64,000 bases of DNA from Desulfitibacter alkalitolerans DSM 16504 (lineage in GTDB: Bacteria > Bacillota > DSM-16504 > Desulfitibacterales > Desulfitibacteraceae), in assembly GCF_000620305.1 (NCBI RefSeq), contig NZ_JHVU01000026.1, positions 57,067 to 121,066 of the forward strand. Direction: 5' to 3'. Numbering within the stretch: position 1 is the stretch's first letter; each line of letters begins with the position of its first letter. The position numbers were made by a program, and so were the translations under genes. The notes below the pieces were generated by a model. That model saw nothing but the letters and a program-made list of their open reading frames with translations, was not told where the DNA came from and did not search any database. Positions 54,403 to 63,895 of the stretch are shown here, one piece after another.

Positions 54403-55365
54403 CTACCTTTTGCTTACCGTTTGGTAAACCAATTTTACCTTTTCCAAAGGAAGATTGTCATCTATAATACCAGCAGAGGTGCCAAATATGTATGGTTCAC
54501 AATCCTGGCCCAGTGCAATCATTCCTCTTACCTTATCAATTAACTCCTCCTCTTCATATTCATAAAAATTGTTTAAATCAAAACCACCCAGGAGGCAGAT
54601 ATTATCTCCAACAGCTTTTCTAACACTTTTTAGATCCATGTTTGAGTTTTCCTCAATAGAGTGAATTCCAGCAATACCAGTTTTTGCTATGTCAGGCAAA
54701 ATATCAGTCAGGTTACCATCACTATGAAAAACTACTGGTTTGTTTGTGCTCGCTGCAATCTCCTGTATTCTAGGCAAAAATACACTTCGAATAATTTTAG
54801 GAGATACTATCAAGCCTTTAGAATAAGCAATATCCTCCCCTAAAATTACCCCATCAGCACCATTTGACACTGCAATATTTATTATGGTGATTATTTCCCT
54901 GGTTATAGCCTCTACCCCTTTTTCCATTAGATCTGGCTTCATCATGGTGTCCATAAGAAATTGGTTATAATCTAAGAGGCTGCTTAACGTTTGAAAAGGG
55001 CCATCAATTAGAGCAAATACAAAAAAGTCAGTCTCTTTTTTCCACCTGGAAAGATTATCAAATTTTACATGTTGGACCTTTAAACAGTTACATAAATTCT
55101 CAATACCATCATAGATAGGTCCTTCATAACCCCTTTGCCCAAAATCCAACCTGCCCCAGTGATCCCTGCCATCATGACTTTTATCAACACCTTCAGCAAT
55201 ATAATTAAAACCTAAAAGCTCTGCTGAAATTCTTTTAGCCAGCCACCTATCCTCATGCCCAGTTAATTCTTTAGCTATGCCCTTTTCAATAAAGAACTCT
55301 CCTTTAGCCCTGTATTCCGTCTTTTCCCCTGCCAGCTTCTTGGTTATTAACTCAACAGATTTCAT
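54403..55365 (-). CDS. Uroporphyrinogen decarboxylase-family protein (methyltransferase-like)
   Basis: The 320-residue protein belongs to the UroD/MtaA barrel superfamily: GVDKSHDGRDHWGRLDFG, FALIDGPFQTLSSLLDY, GADGVILGEDIAYSKGLIVSPK, and the zinc-type motif VVFHSDGNLTDILP followed by GIHSIEENSNMDLK. True HemE has a different N-terminus, and no other haem genes are near. It more probably acts like the corrinoid- or coenzyme M-linked methyltransferases of anaerobes. It lies 11 bp downstream of a sigma-54 activator gene and is probably co-transcribed with it. Confidence 0.78.
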   Translation of the reverse strand: MKSVELITKKLAGEKTEYRAKGEFFIEKGIAKELTGHEDRWLAKRISAELLGFNYIAEGVDKSHDGRDHWGRLDFGQRGYEGPIYDGIENLCNCLKVQHVKFDNLSRWKKETDFFVFALIDGPFQTLSSLLDYNQFLMDTMMKPDLMEKGVEAITREIITIINIAVSNGADGVILGEDIAYSKGLIVSPKIIRSVFLPRIQEIAASTNKPVVFHSDGNLTDILPDIAKTGIAGIHSIEENSNMDLKSVRKAVGDNICLLGGFDLNNFYEYEEEELIDKVRGMIALGQDCEPYIFGTSAGIIDDNLPLEKVKLVYQTVSKR

Positions 55366-55376
55366 CTGAAACCCCC

Positions 55377-57203
55377 TTATATATCATTGAGGTTAGCTCC
55401 ATTTATAATTTCCGGAGATATTTTGTATTTATGAATTTTTCTATATATGGTAGCCCTGCCAATTCCCAAAGCCTTTGCGGCTTTAATCTTCCCTTCCTCA
55501 TGCCAGCCGAAGTGATTTAGTGCTTTTATAATAGTCTCTTTTTCTATTTCATCCAGGCTTTTTACAACAGTATCACCGCTTAAGTCATAGTCAATAACGC
55601 CCTTTGTATTAACCTCCTCTCGTATTCGTGGAGGAAGACTTTCTATTTTGATTATAGGTCCTTCTTCAATATTAATTGCATATTCAACAGCATTCACCAG
55701 TTCTCTTACATTCCCTGGCCAGCTATAATTCAGGCATATATTCAAAGCTGCTTTATCAAAATCAATTATTTTTTTACCCAGTAATTTGCCGTACCGTATG
55801 CGATGATAATCCAAAAGCTGGGGAATATCCTCCTTCCTTTCCCGTAAGGGTGGTATTTCTAAGGGAATTACACTTAATCTATAATACAAGTCGTCTCTAA
55901 AAAGGCCCTTGTTTACAAGATCCTGTAAATCGCTATTTGTTGCAGCAATCACCCTTATATCAACAGATATTAGCTTATTGCCGCCAACCCGTTCTATTTG
56001 CCTCTCTTGTAAAACCCTAAGGAGTTTGGCCTGCAAATAAAGTGACATGTTGCCTATTTCATCAAGAAAAACTGTACCACTGTTAGCCAGCTCAAATTTG
56101 CCTATCTTTCCCCCTCTTTTCGCCCCTGTGAAGGCTCCCTCTTCATATCCAAACAGTTCACTTTCAAGGAGGGCTTCCGGAATAGCTCCGCAGTTAATGG
56201 AAACAAAAGGTTTATTGCTCTGAGAGCTTGCCTCATGTATAGCTCGTGCAAATAGTTCCTTGCCAGTGCCGCTTTCCCCAAGAATCAATACAGTGGAATT
56301 GCTGCTTGCTATTTTTTTTGCTTTTTTAACAACCTCCTGCAAAGATGCACTAGAGCCAATAATATCATCAAAAGACAGGTGCTGCTGTTTATTAAAAATT
56401 TCATAGACATTTTTTTGAGTTTCACCATAGTCTCTATAGGAGGCTACAGCCCCTACAATTTCCTTGCTTTCAGATAAGATAGGCCTGGCTGTACTGAGAA
56501 GGTGAAGCTTTTGCCTGTTAAAATCTGTAAAGACTTCTTTATAAGTAAAGCTTTCAGCACCTTCAAGCAGGCTTAATAGAGGAAGATTAGGTGCCAGTTC
56601 TTTAAGATTTTTGCCTACTACTTCATTTTTCTTGGCACCAAAGATCTGCTCAGAGGATTTATTGAAATGGGTAATTATTCCAATTTCATCAATGGCAATG
56701 ACTCCCTCATGTACAGAGTCTAATATAGCTTCCAACCTATTTGTCATGACAGCCTTATCAGCTTCCATTTGCTTTTCAATAACCTTTGAGCTTATAAAAT
56801 CGGCCATTTTACTAACAAACTCAACCAGAGAGTCTCTTTGACGCCGTAAATTTTCCTCCTGTTTATCATTAAAGGCAATAAGACTAATGTTACCAATTAC
56901 CTCTTCTTTAACCTTTATAGGATACACAATATAAGCTTTATAAAAACACTTACCAGCCAATGAACACTCCTTGCAGATTGCATGATGCCCGGGAGAGCTG
57001 ATATATATATAATGACCAGTCTCTAAAACATGCTTGTTGACAAGACCCCTTAACATCCTGGAACCTATATTTTCTTTAACTCGTCCTGTACCTGCAACCC
57101 TTACTAATTCCTGATTTACTATTTCTACCTCCACATTTAAAACAGTGGCAATTGCTTCAGCTACCTTTTGACCCTTTTCCTTAACCTGAAATAATCTATT
57201 CAT
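55377..57203 (-). CDS. Sigma-54-dependent transcriptional activator with PAS domain
   Basis: The protein of about 608 residues has four parts. An N-terminal sensor region (about 1-150) has a cysteine-rich segment (HHAICKECSLAGKCFYKAY) that may bind a metal or ligand. A PAS domain follows (about 165-275), then the sigma-54 AAA+ domain with Walker A GESGTGKELFARAIH, GAFTGAKRGGK and Walker B TVFLDEIGNM, and a Fis-type helix-turn-helix at the end (AAKALGIGRATIYRKIHKYK). The ATG at 57203 behind GGGGGG is preferred over the ATG at 57227. It is divergent from citrate synthase, whose visible promoter is sigA-like, so its own targets are unknown. Confidence 0.88.
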   Translation of the reverse strand: MNRLFQVKEKGQKVAEAIATVLNVEVEIVNQELVRVAGTGRVKENIGSRMLRGLVNKHVLETGHYIYISSPGHHAICKECSLAGKCFYKAYIVYPIKVKEEVIGNISLIAFNDKQEENLRRQRDSLVEFVSKMADFISSKVIEKQMEADKAVMTNRLEAILDSVHEGVIAIDEIGIITHFNKSSEQIFGAKKNEVVGKNLKELAPNLPLLSLLEGAESFTYKEVFTDFNRQKLHLLSTARPILSESKEIVGAVASYRDYGETQKNVYEIFNKQQHLSFDDIIGSSASLQEVVKKAKKIASSNSTVLILGESGTGKELFARAIHEASSQSNKPFVSINCGAIPEALLESELFGYEEGAFTGAKRGGKIGKFELANSGTVFLDEIGNMSLYLQAKLLRVLQERQIERVGGNKLISVDIRVIAATNSDLQDLVNKGLFRDDLYYRLSVIPLEIPPLRERKEDIPQLLDYHRIRYGKLLGKKIIDFDKAALNICLNYSWPGNVRELVNAVEYAINIEEGPIIKIESLPPRIREEVNTKGVIDYDLSGDTVVKSLDEIEKETIIKALNHFGWHEEGKIKAAKALGIGRATIYRKIHKYKISPEIINGANLNDI

Positions 57204-57341
57204 ATCACGTAACCCCCCATGGGTCAAACTATCTATACAAAGAATAGATTCGCCATATTGGCCAATAAGTCCTTCTACTAATAACTTAAAAGCTGATAAT
57301 AGGAAATAATGAAATAACGACAGCCAAAATGTAAAAGGTAA

Positions 57342-57370
57342 TTGACTCCAGAAAGTTATTCCAGTATAAT
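57342..57370 (+). promoter_or_regulatory. SigA-type promoter of citrate synthase
   Basis: TTGACT (57342-57347), a 17-bp spacer and TATAAT (57365-57370) lie 47 bp before the ATG. No -24/-12 sigma-54 element (TGGCA-N7-TTGC) was found in this intergenic region. Confidence 0.8.
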
Positions 57371-57416
57371 TGTATGCAGTAATACGTGTGTGCGATTATT
57401 GGAGGGGGTAAATAAT

Positions 57417-58793
57417 ATGGTAAGCTTAACGTACAGAAACAATCCTTTTGAGGATCCATTTTTTCATGAACTATCCATTCTTGCAGAGAAAAATAATTAT
57501 ATTGATCCAGAGCTTCATACACAATACAACACTAAACGGGGATTACGAAACAGTGACGGTACAGGAGTCTTGATTGGACTTACAGAAATTGGCGAAGTAC
57601 ACGGTTATATAAAGGAAAATGATAAAAAAATACCGCAGGAAGGCAAGCTGCTGTACAGGGGAATAGATGTTAAAGAAATTGTAGAAGGCATCCAAAAAGA
57701 GGGAAGATTCGGCTTCGAAGAGGTATGCTACTTACTGCTCTTTGGCAGCCTGCCAAATGAAGATCAGTTGTCCACATTTAAAGAAATGTTATGCACACTC
57801 AGGCATTTACCTAATGGTTTTCGTGAAACCATGATTTTAAAGGCTCCAAGTAAAAACGTTATGAATAAATTAGCCAGGACTGTACTTACAAGCTATTCCT
57901 ATGATGACAATCCAGATGATACTAGTGTTAAAAATGTACTTAGGCAGTCAATAGAATTGATTGCACGTTTTCCTTTAATGATTGCCTATGGGTATCAAGC
58001 AAAAATTCACTACTACGATAATCAGAGTCTGGTTATTCATCTGCCCAAGGATGAATTAAGCACCTCAGAGTGTTTCCTGCATATGATAAGACCGAACCAC
58101 GATTATTCAGAGCTTGAAGCTCAAACCCTGGATTTGAGCCTGATTCTACATGCAGAACATGGCGGTGGAAACAACTCTGCATTTACTACCCATGTAGTGT
58201 CTTCCGCCGATACTGACACTTACTCGGCTATTTCTGCAGCTATTGGTTCTTTAAAAGGCAACAAACACGGTGGAGCTAATATTAAGGTTGTTGAAATGAT
58301 TGATGACTTAAAAGCCAATGTAAAAGATTGGACAGACGAAAAGCAAGTGGAAGAGTACTTAACAAAGGTAAATATGAAGGAAGCCTATGATAGGACTGGA
58401 TTGATCTATGGCATGGGGCATGCAGTATATACCTTGTCAGATCCAAGGACAGTACTGCTGAAAGAAAAGGCGGAGAAATTGGCTAAAGAAAAGAATATGT
58501 CCGATGAATTTCACCTTTATAGTCTAGTGGAAAAGCTTACTCCAGTGGTTCTTTCAAAAAAATATGACCAGGAGGTTATCATACCTGCTAATGTGGACCT
58601 TTACTCAGGCTTTGTTTACCAAATGCTTAATATTCCTAGGGATCTTTATACACCTATATTTGCAATGGCCAGAATTCCCGGATGGTGTGCACATAGGGTA
58701 GAAGAAATAGTAAGTGGCGGCAAAATAATAAGACCTGCATATAAAAGCGTTCAAACAAGCTCTGAATATATACCATTATATTCTAGATCTTAA
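57417..58793 (+). CDS. citZ: Citrate synthase
   Basis: The enzyme condenses acetyl-CoA and oxaloacetate. The roughly 458-residue protein is longer than Bacillus CitZ because of an N-terminal extension. It contains KLLYRGIDVKEIVEG, the RPNHDYSELEAQ region, the catalytic histidine motif LILHAEHGGGNNSAFTTHVV, SLKGNKHGGAN and IYGMGHAVYTLSDPR. The frame is open from 57342, but that lies in the -35 box; GGAGGGGG at 57401-57408 sets the start at ATG 57417. 2-Methylcitrate synthase activity cannot be excluded, but no prp genes are near. Convergent with gdh, it can feed aconitase and isocitrate dehydrogenase for glutamate synthesis. Confidence 0.88.
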   Translation: MVSLTYRNNPFEDPFFHELSILAEKNNYIDPELHTQYNTKRGLRNSDGTGVLIGLTEIGEVHGYIKENDKKIPQEGKLLYRGIDVKEIVEGIQKEGRFGFEEVCYLLLFGSLPNEDQLSTFKEMLCTLRHLPNGFRETMILKAPSKNVMNKLARTVLTSYSYDDNPDDTSVKNVLRQSIELIARFPLMIAYGYQAKIHYYDNQSLVIHLPKDELSTSECFLHMIRPNHDYSELEAQTLDLSLILHAEHGGGNNSAFTTHVVSSADTDTYSAISAAIGSLKGNKHGGANIKVVEMIDDLKANVKDWTDEKQVEEYLTKVNMKEAYDRTGLIYGMGHAVYTLSDPRTVLLKEKAEKLAKEKNMSDEFHLYSLVEKLTPVVLSKKYDQEVIIPANVDLYSGFVYQMLNIPRDLYTPIFAMARIPGWCAHRVEEIVSGGKIIRPAYKSVQTSSEYIPLYSRS

Positions 58794-58846
58794 AATAATA
58801 TTTAAAAGTAATGTGCTATATAGTTTAAGCTTTTAAGACCAATGCA

Positions 58847-58891
58847 AAAGGGGCGTATGAAATCCTGGTTTCTCGCCCCTTTCTTTTTTTA
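58847..58891 (+). terminator. Intrinsic terminator of citrate synthase
   Basis: AAAGGGGCG (58847-58855) pairs with CGCCCCTTT (58874-58882), followed by CTTTTTTT. Confidence 0.88.
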
Positions 58892-58955
58892 ATAACTCTA
58901 TATTTACTCAGTATTATTAAATGCCCAGCAATTAGAATTAAATAGCTATTATAGA

Positions 58956-60305
58956 CTAGTTTTTATGATTGCCATTTGACAGTTCATTAAAGTTACAGCT
59001 TGTTGCAGTTAACCAGCCTCGTAATTTCATGGCATCCCGTATGCGCATTACTGCTAGAATTATGGATGCCTCAGTCAGGTTAACTTTTTCTGCAGCTTTA
59101 ATGTCTAGGATATTAGCAAAGGTGTCAGTAATTGTGTGTTTAATAAAGCTTAAAACATTGTCTTTATTTTTTTGCTGAGCGCTCAAGGAGCCTGAATACT
59201 CCATATTAGAAGCTATAACACCACCTGAATTGGCAACTATATCCGGGAAAACTAATATATTTTCACCTTCTAAGATTTCCATGCCTTCAGGTGTTATGGG
59301 CATGTTAGCCCCTGATACTATTGCCTTTGCCTGTACCATTTTTGAGGTTCTTCCATTTAAAACATGACCAGCAGCACATGGCAAAAGCACATCTATATCT
59401 AGACTAAAGAGCTGATCATTGTCCAGGGTATTATCTGAAAAGCCTGCAATTGTGCCATGTTTTTGTGCATAGTCCATTAATTCTAATATATCAATACCAT
59501 CCTTGTCATACACACCACCATTACTATCAGTAACTCCAACAACTTTAACGCCCTGCTCGGCCAGATAATAAGCAGTATAGGATCCAACATTTCCAAAGCC
59601 TTGAATTGCCACCTTAGCTTTTGTGGGTTCTATTCCCAGGTGCTGCAATGACTCAATGGCAGCAACTGATACTCCGTAACCAGTACTTTCTTTTCTTCCA
59701 GGAAGCCAGCCGTGGACACCCTCAGGCTTACCAGTCACTGAAGCCGGGTCACCTGTAGCGTTATATATTTCTGTCATCTGTTCTGCACTTGCACCCATAT
59801 CAGGTGCGGGAATATACGTGTGGCTTGTCAGCATTGTTCTAAACTTATTCCCATATTCTTTAAAAATAGCTCTTTTTACAACTCTCTCAAAATCAAAGCT
59901 TCTGGTGCGAATATCAAACAAATTGTAAAGTTCTTGCATATCAACCCTTAGCCCGGATTTTCCACCACCAAATTCAATGCCTGTTACAGCTGTTTTTAAT
60001 GTCATAAGCCTGGCCAGCTCTGTTGTCTCCCAAACATCAACATCACCGGCTAACCTAATACCGCCTTTATATGGACCACGTGCATTGTTATGAAGAACAA
60101 CACACCCCCATACATTAAAAATTTTTCCAAACACTTCAACAGGTAAACGGAATATATAAATATTTTGCGGTTTTATTAACTCTACAATGGTATTTTTATT
60201 AAGGCCTAAACGTTTACCAGCCATTTCAATCAGTGCACTAGATACATTACTTGGCTCTGGACTACCAATTATCTGCTCCATACCTGTTTTTTGAAAGGCA
60301 TTCAT
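58956..60305 (-). CDS. gdhA: Glu/Leu/Phe/Val dehydrogenase, probably glutamate dehydrogenase
   Basis: The 449-residue oxidoreductase interconverts 2-oxoglutarate plus ammonium and glutamate. The substrate lysines are in ARGPYKGGIRL and GIEFGGGKSGLRVD, the catalytic aspartate in YIPAPDMGASAEQ, and the nucleotide loop in VAIQGFGNVGSYTAYYLAEQG. The Rossmann motif suggests NAD. The ATG lies nine bases after AGGAGG. A Tn554-like element begins about 20 bp upstream of the start, so the native promoter has been cut off and the gene probably depends on a promoter at the element end. Confidence 0.88.
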   Translation of the reverse strand: MNAFQKTGMEQIIGSPEPSNVSSALIEMAGKRLGLNKNTIVELIKPQNIYIFRLPVEVFGKIFNVWGCVVLHNNARGPYKGGIRLAGDVDVWETTELARLMTLKTAVTGIEFGGGKSGLRVDMQELYNLFDIRTRSFDFERVVKRAIFKEYGNKFRTMLTSHTYIPAPDMGASAEQMTEIYNATGDPASVTGKPEGVHGWLPGRKESTGYGVSVAAIESLQHLGIEPTKAKVAIQGFGNVGSYTAYYLAEQGVKVVGVTDSNGGVYDKDGIDILELMDYAQKHGTIAGFSDNTLDNDQLFSLDIDVLLPCAAGHVLNGRTSKMVQAKAIVSGANMPITPEGMEILEGENILVFPDIVANSGGVIASNMEYSGSLSAQQKNKDNVLSFIKHTITDTFANILDIKAAEKVNLTEASIILAVMRIRDAMKLRGWLTATSCNFNELSNGNHKN

Positions 60306-60326
60306 CAGCTTAATCCTCCTAATAAA

Positions 60327-60338
60327 AACTCGTGGTCA
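60327..60338 (+). repeat. Left terminal inverted repeat of the Tn554-like element
   Basis: AACTCGTGGTCA is the exact inverse of TGACCACGAGTT at 63986-63997. A GGGGC-AGAAA-GCCCC hairpin lies next to it at 60339-60354. Confidence 0.6.
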
Positions 60339-60365
60339 CGGGGCAGAAAGCCCCGAAACTACGGT

Positions 60366-60392
60366 ATTATATCGTCGACTACATGTAGTCAA
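60366..60392 (-). promoter_or_regulatory. Candidate outward promoter from the transposon toward gdhA
   Basis: On the minus strand TTGACT (60392-60387), a 15-bp spacer and TATAAT (60371-60366) point at the dehydrogenase gene. The spacer is short. The -35 box is inside a palindrome (GTCGACTACATGTAGTCAAC, one mismatch), likely a recombinase site. Confidence 0.45.
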
Positions 60393-60401
60393 CGTACTTT
60401 T

Positions 60402-60794
60402 TTATTCATATAGCAACCCTCGAAGATGTTCCAGTTCTATGCGAAGCTTCCGATTTTCTTCTTCCAGTTTTGCTATGCGCTTATCTTTTGTTTCAATAAT
60501 CACGTCCTTTGAACGCGATGTTTTGTCATATTTAGCACGTTTGTTCATTTCGTTATTCACATCACATGCCCGTTGTTCTTCAATTCTTTTTCGTATATCC
60601 ACATCTTCATATAAAAAGCTTTTTGAAATACCACTATACCTATAGACACTATTAAAATTCACTTTCTTCCCAGATACAACCAACTGGTTGATTGCAACCA
60701 GTGCCTTTGCTTTTGCTTCTTGTGTTCTTTTTCTATCGCTTTCGAGTAATCCTTTCATTTTATCAGCCATCACACTCCTCCCGATGAATGCCAT
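60402..60794 (-). CDS. tnpC: Tn554-type transposition accessory protein TnpC
   Basis: The 130-residue protein has an N-terminal helix-turn-helix-like part (VNFNSVYRYSGISKSFLYEDVDIRKRI) and a C-terminal coiled coil (DKRIAKLEEENRKLRIELEHLRGLL). TnpC of Tn554 (about 125 residues) sets the orientation and efficiency of transposition. Its start overlaps the end of tnpB by 32 bases. Confidence 0.8.
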   Translation of the reverse strand: MAFIGRSVMADKMKGLLESDRKRTQEAKAKALVAINQLVVSGKKVNFNSVYRYSGISKSFLYEDVDIRKRIEEQRACDVNNEMNKRAKYDKTSRSKDVIIETKDKRIAKLEEENRKLRIELEHLRGLLYE

Positions 60795-62712
60795 TTTTAT
60801 GGATCAGCCCTTCCTTCTGGATTCGTGAGAGCATCTTTTCAAGGATTTCAAGATAATTCCGGTTCTTTTCTTCCCATTCGCTTCTCCCAAGTGTTTTGCT
60901 GATTTTTAGATGCTCTTTCACTTTTTCAATCTCTTTCTCATACTCTGCAATATTGTCACGGCTAGTACAGAAGTTAGCACAGTCAAGGCATTGGTTTATC
61001 TGTTGGCGGCATGGCAGTTTTGCTGGTTTAAAGCACAATCCGAATGGGACTCTCACAGCATCCAGATTCTTGCGGATAAATTCATATCGGATTTCTTCTT
61101 TTAGCTTTTCCTTATGCCCATTAGGCGGCGTACTTTCAAGATGCAGAAGGTTTAGTTTCTCTGTCTCTTTCCATTTCCTATACAGCATGTTTTCAGTGAC
61201 CTTCGAATAGTGCAACGTCATTTGAAGGCTGCAATGTCCTAGAATCTGCTGAATGATTCCTATGGGCATTCCCTGCTCTGTATATTCTAATGCCCTCGTA
61301 TGTCTTAGGGCATGAGCCTTGAAATGGTATGGCTTTTCATCCCCGTCAAGGATTCCTTTCTTGTCTATCAATTGCTGTACGGCTGCTGAGAATGCTGGTT
61401 TGCTTAATGGAAGCCCTTTACAGCGCCCTTCATAGGTATTGAACAGGTATTTATCTGGATTATTGTCATCTGTGCTGCGCTTCACTGCATCATCCACAAT
61501 CTTTTTTACCATATCTGCTACTTCTTTACGGATTGGAATCTTTAAAAGTGGTATCCCTGTCTTTGTGATCTCTGCACACAGATAAGGAATGTATTCTTTG
61601 TCATGGCTATTCCACAGATGCTCTAGACAACTGTCATATCTGAGGTTCAGAACATCTGTCCCACGCCATCCTGTCTCCCGGAGCAGGACATATACTGGCA
61701 TCATTTCTACAGGTTCTATCTCGCCAATGCAGACATCTAGTTGCCATCTGATTGGTTCTGGCACATATTTTACTTTTCCCATGGTATCTGCTGACCGCTC
61801 ACGCTTTGGTATATCATCTTCAAATATCAGTCGGTTTACATCCTTCTTCGGTGCTTGTGGGTACTCAGCAAGCTGTATATAGTCAATAAACTGCCGGATA
61901 AACGAGACTGCCTTGCTGCGAAATGTAGCGTTTTTACCTTCATAGTCACCGGCAACCCAGCCTAAGTATTTTTCAATGTCCTGCCTTGCAAGTCTCTCAA
62001 GGAAGCCATCTGTATATCTATGGGCATAAAAAGTCCTAAAAAAGTATCGGATATACATCATCATTTCTGTGCAATAGGACCAGCTTCGTTTGATGACAAG
62101 GCGGCTCATAAAGCGCTTTGTCATTTCACGGTAATAGGTTGGTATATTCTCGAAGCTTATGCTGACCTTCTCGCGTTTTCCTGCCGCTGATACTTTTGTG
62201 CCTGGAATACGGGCGGCACGCCAGACATCCTTTTCTAGCTCATCACGGTCACCATAGTAATCCGTGATGAACTTGGCAGCTCCATGCTTTAATTGCAGAT
62301 ATCTGTAGCTTTCTGTGTCATTCAGTCCTGCATTTTCTAATTCCCTGTCATAAGTGTTCAGCCCATTAAAGCTTGTTACATTCCTTATTGATGACAGCAG
62401 TTTTCCTATGTTTGCTATCGCCTGCCGGTAGTTCTTATAGACACTGATAGCTTCGATAATCCCATCCTTCATAGAGTAGAGTAGGAAGTATTTCATTTCT
62501 ACTTTTAATCGCTCATTTTTGTATGAACTGAAGTCACAAAGAAGCCAGTGACCTGACTTTATCACGGGTATTAAAGCCTCCTTGAAACTTTCGGCATCCA
62601 TGTACCATCTATCATTATCTTTCCAGTAATCTCCTTCTGATGACAGATATTGAATCATCCGATAGTATCTTTCATCAAATAACTCATATTGGGTACGAGT
62701 TGCTGTTTTCAT
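60763..62712 (-). CDS. tnpB: Tn554-type tyrosine recombinase TnpB
   Basis: The 649-residue recombinase has a long N-terminal DNA-binding region and a C-terminal tyrosine recombinase core: arginine in LLRETGWRGTDVLNLRY, HALRHTRALEYTEQG as HxxR box, LGHCSLQMTLHYSKV with the nucleophile tyrosine. A cysteine cluster near the end (CRQQINQCLDCANFCTSRDN) looks like a zinc-binding part. The size is close to Tn554 TnpB (about 630). It overlaps tnpA at the stop-start. Confidence 0.9.
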   Translation of the reverse strand: MKTATRTQYELFDERYYRMIQYLSSEGDYWKDNDRWYMDAESFKEALIPVIKSGHWLLCDFSSYKNERLKVEMKYFLLYSMKDGIIEAISVYKNYRQAIANIGKLLSSIRNVTSFNGLNTYDRELENAGLNDTESYRYLQLKHGAAKFITDYYGDRDELEKDVWRAARIPGTKVSAAGKREKVSISFENIPTYYREMTKRFMSRLVIKRSWSYCTEMMMYIRYFFRTFYAHRYTDGFLERLARQDIEKYLGWVAGDYEGKNATFRSKAVSFIRQFIDYIQLAEYPQAPKKDVNRLIFEDDIPKRERSADTMGKVKYVPEPIRWQLDVCIGEIEPVEMMPVYVLLRETGWRGTDVLNLRYDSCLEHLWNSHDKEYIPYLCAEITKTGIPLLKIPIRKEVADMVKKIVDDAVKRSTDDNNPDKYLFNTYEGRCKGLPLSKPAFSAAVQQLIDKKGILDGDEKPYHFKAHALRHTRALEYTEQGMPIGIIQQILGHCSLQMTLHYSKVTENMLYRKWKETEKLNLLHLESTPPNGHKEKLKEEIRYEFIRKNLDAVRVPFGLCFKPAKLPCRQQINQCLDCANFCTSRDNIAEYEKEIEKVKEHLKISKTLGRSEWEEKNRNYLEILEKMLSRIQKEGLIHKNGIHREECDG

Positions 62713-63836
62713 TACTGACCAGCCTCCCTTCCCATGGAGGGGATTTTGAGGCTCTCTGTTACTTTCCTAAACGCTTCTGCCACTTCCTCTTCTGAAGGAT
62801 GGACATAGGTATCTAATGTTGTGTAAATGTTTTTATGTCCTGCACGGTGCTTGAGCATTTCCGGTTCCCATCCCGCCGAATAAAGCAGGCTAAGCGATGT
62901 GTGGCGAAACATATGAGGCGTCACTCTGATGCTGGTCTTTTTGCGCAGACTTCGAAAGAGATTATCCACATCTGTGTAATCCATTGCGCTTCCTTTCATG
63001 GCTCCCTTAAGTTTGAGGAATACATGATTGGTATGGATTTCAGCGGTATGGTGCTCACAGATATACTCTGTGAATAAATCCATCAATTCCTGTGTACAAT
63101 CTAGCCTTCGTGGGCTTGATACTGTCTTGATCTCTGCCTGGTTCTCCAGTTCTCCCCTATCATGCAGAGTAATGGTCAGTCCTGCCATATCGAAATCTTC
63201 AAGCCATAGGGAAAGGGCTTCACCAATCCGCATTCCTGTCTCAAACAGTAGATACAGCAGGAGGTAGTCTCTTAAGTTTGTGCAGGAATTGAGAAGTACT
63301 GTGGCATTTTCCTTGCTAATGGTTCGGAGCTGCATCCTTGGTACCGGCAGCTTTAGGATATGGCTTTTTATCCTCCTGTTCTCCGCTATTCCATGTAGGA
63401 AACTCCTGTAATTTCTGCCTGGATCCCTAACAAACTTCGCTAGTTTTTCTGATAGCTGGTTTTCCATGCCTTCATGTCGGAGAAGATAGTCGTAAAACAT
63501 AACAATCGTGTCTACCATTGCATTGATTGTCTGTGGCTGATGCTCTGGCTCAAATCGAATAGGGACTACTTTCTTTAGGATATCGGGGTTTTTAAGCCAT
63601 GCCAGAAATCCCGCAAGGTCATCAATATTTACCTGCTCATAATCCTTTCCGGCTTCTCCAAGATAAGTGAAAAAGTGTTTCAAGTGGATGCAGTGCATCC
63701 TGAGCGTGTTTCTTGCATATCCAGTATTGTCTTTGAACTTCAGATATTTCAGCACTGGCGACACCGGTGCTCCTGTGTCATAAGCCAGATAGTATCTGAT
63801 CCTTCCATCCACTGTCTTTAGTTTTACTATTTTCAT
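62712..63836 (-). CDS. tnpA: Tn554-type tyrosine recombinase TnpA
   Basis: The 374-residue recombinase has a SAM-like core-binding domain (about 25-125) and the catalytic core: FETGMRIGEALSLWLED (first Arg), TPHMFRHTSLSLLYSAG (HxxR), HRAGHKNIYTTLDTYVHPS (His and nucleophile Tyr). The size matches Tn554 TnpA (about 361). It is the first gene of the element; promoter signals should lie in the repeat-rich 63837-63990 region. Confidence 0.9.
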   Translation of the reverse strand: MKIVKLKTVDGRIRYYLAYDTGAPVSPVLKYLKFKDNTGYARNTLRMHCIHLKHFFTYLGEAGKDYEQVNIDDLAGFLAWLKNPDILKKVVPIRFEPEHQPQTINAMVDTIVMFYDYLLRHEGMENQLSEKLAKFVRDPGRNYRSFLHGIAENRRIKSHILKLPVPRMQLRTISKENATVLLNSCTNLRDYLLLYLLFETGMRIGEALSLWLEDFDMAGLTITLHDRGELENQAEIKTVSSPRRLDCTQELMDLFTEYICEHHTAEIHTNHVFLKLKGAMKGSAMDYTDVDNLFRSLRKKTSIRVTPHMFRHTSLSLLYSAGWEPEMLKHRAGHKNIYTTLDTYVHPSEEEVAEAFRKVTESLKIPSMGREAGQ

Positions 63837-63895
63837 TGTTCATGCTCCTTTCTTTAGTTGCATGAACAACAATAGCATTTTTTCTTAACGTCGGC

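Noticed and set aside
57228..57341. Citrate synthase start at 57342
   Set aside because: That codon is inside the -35 promoter element; the Shine-Dalgarno sequence fits ATG 57417.
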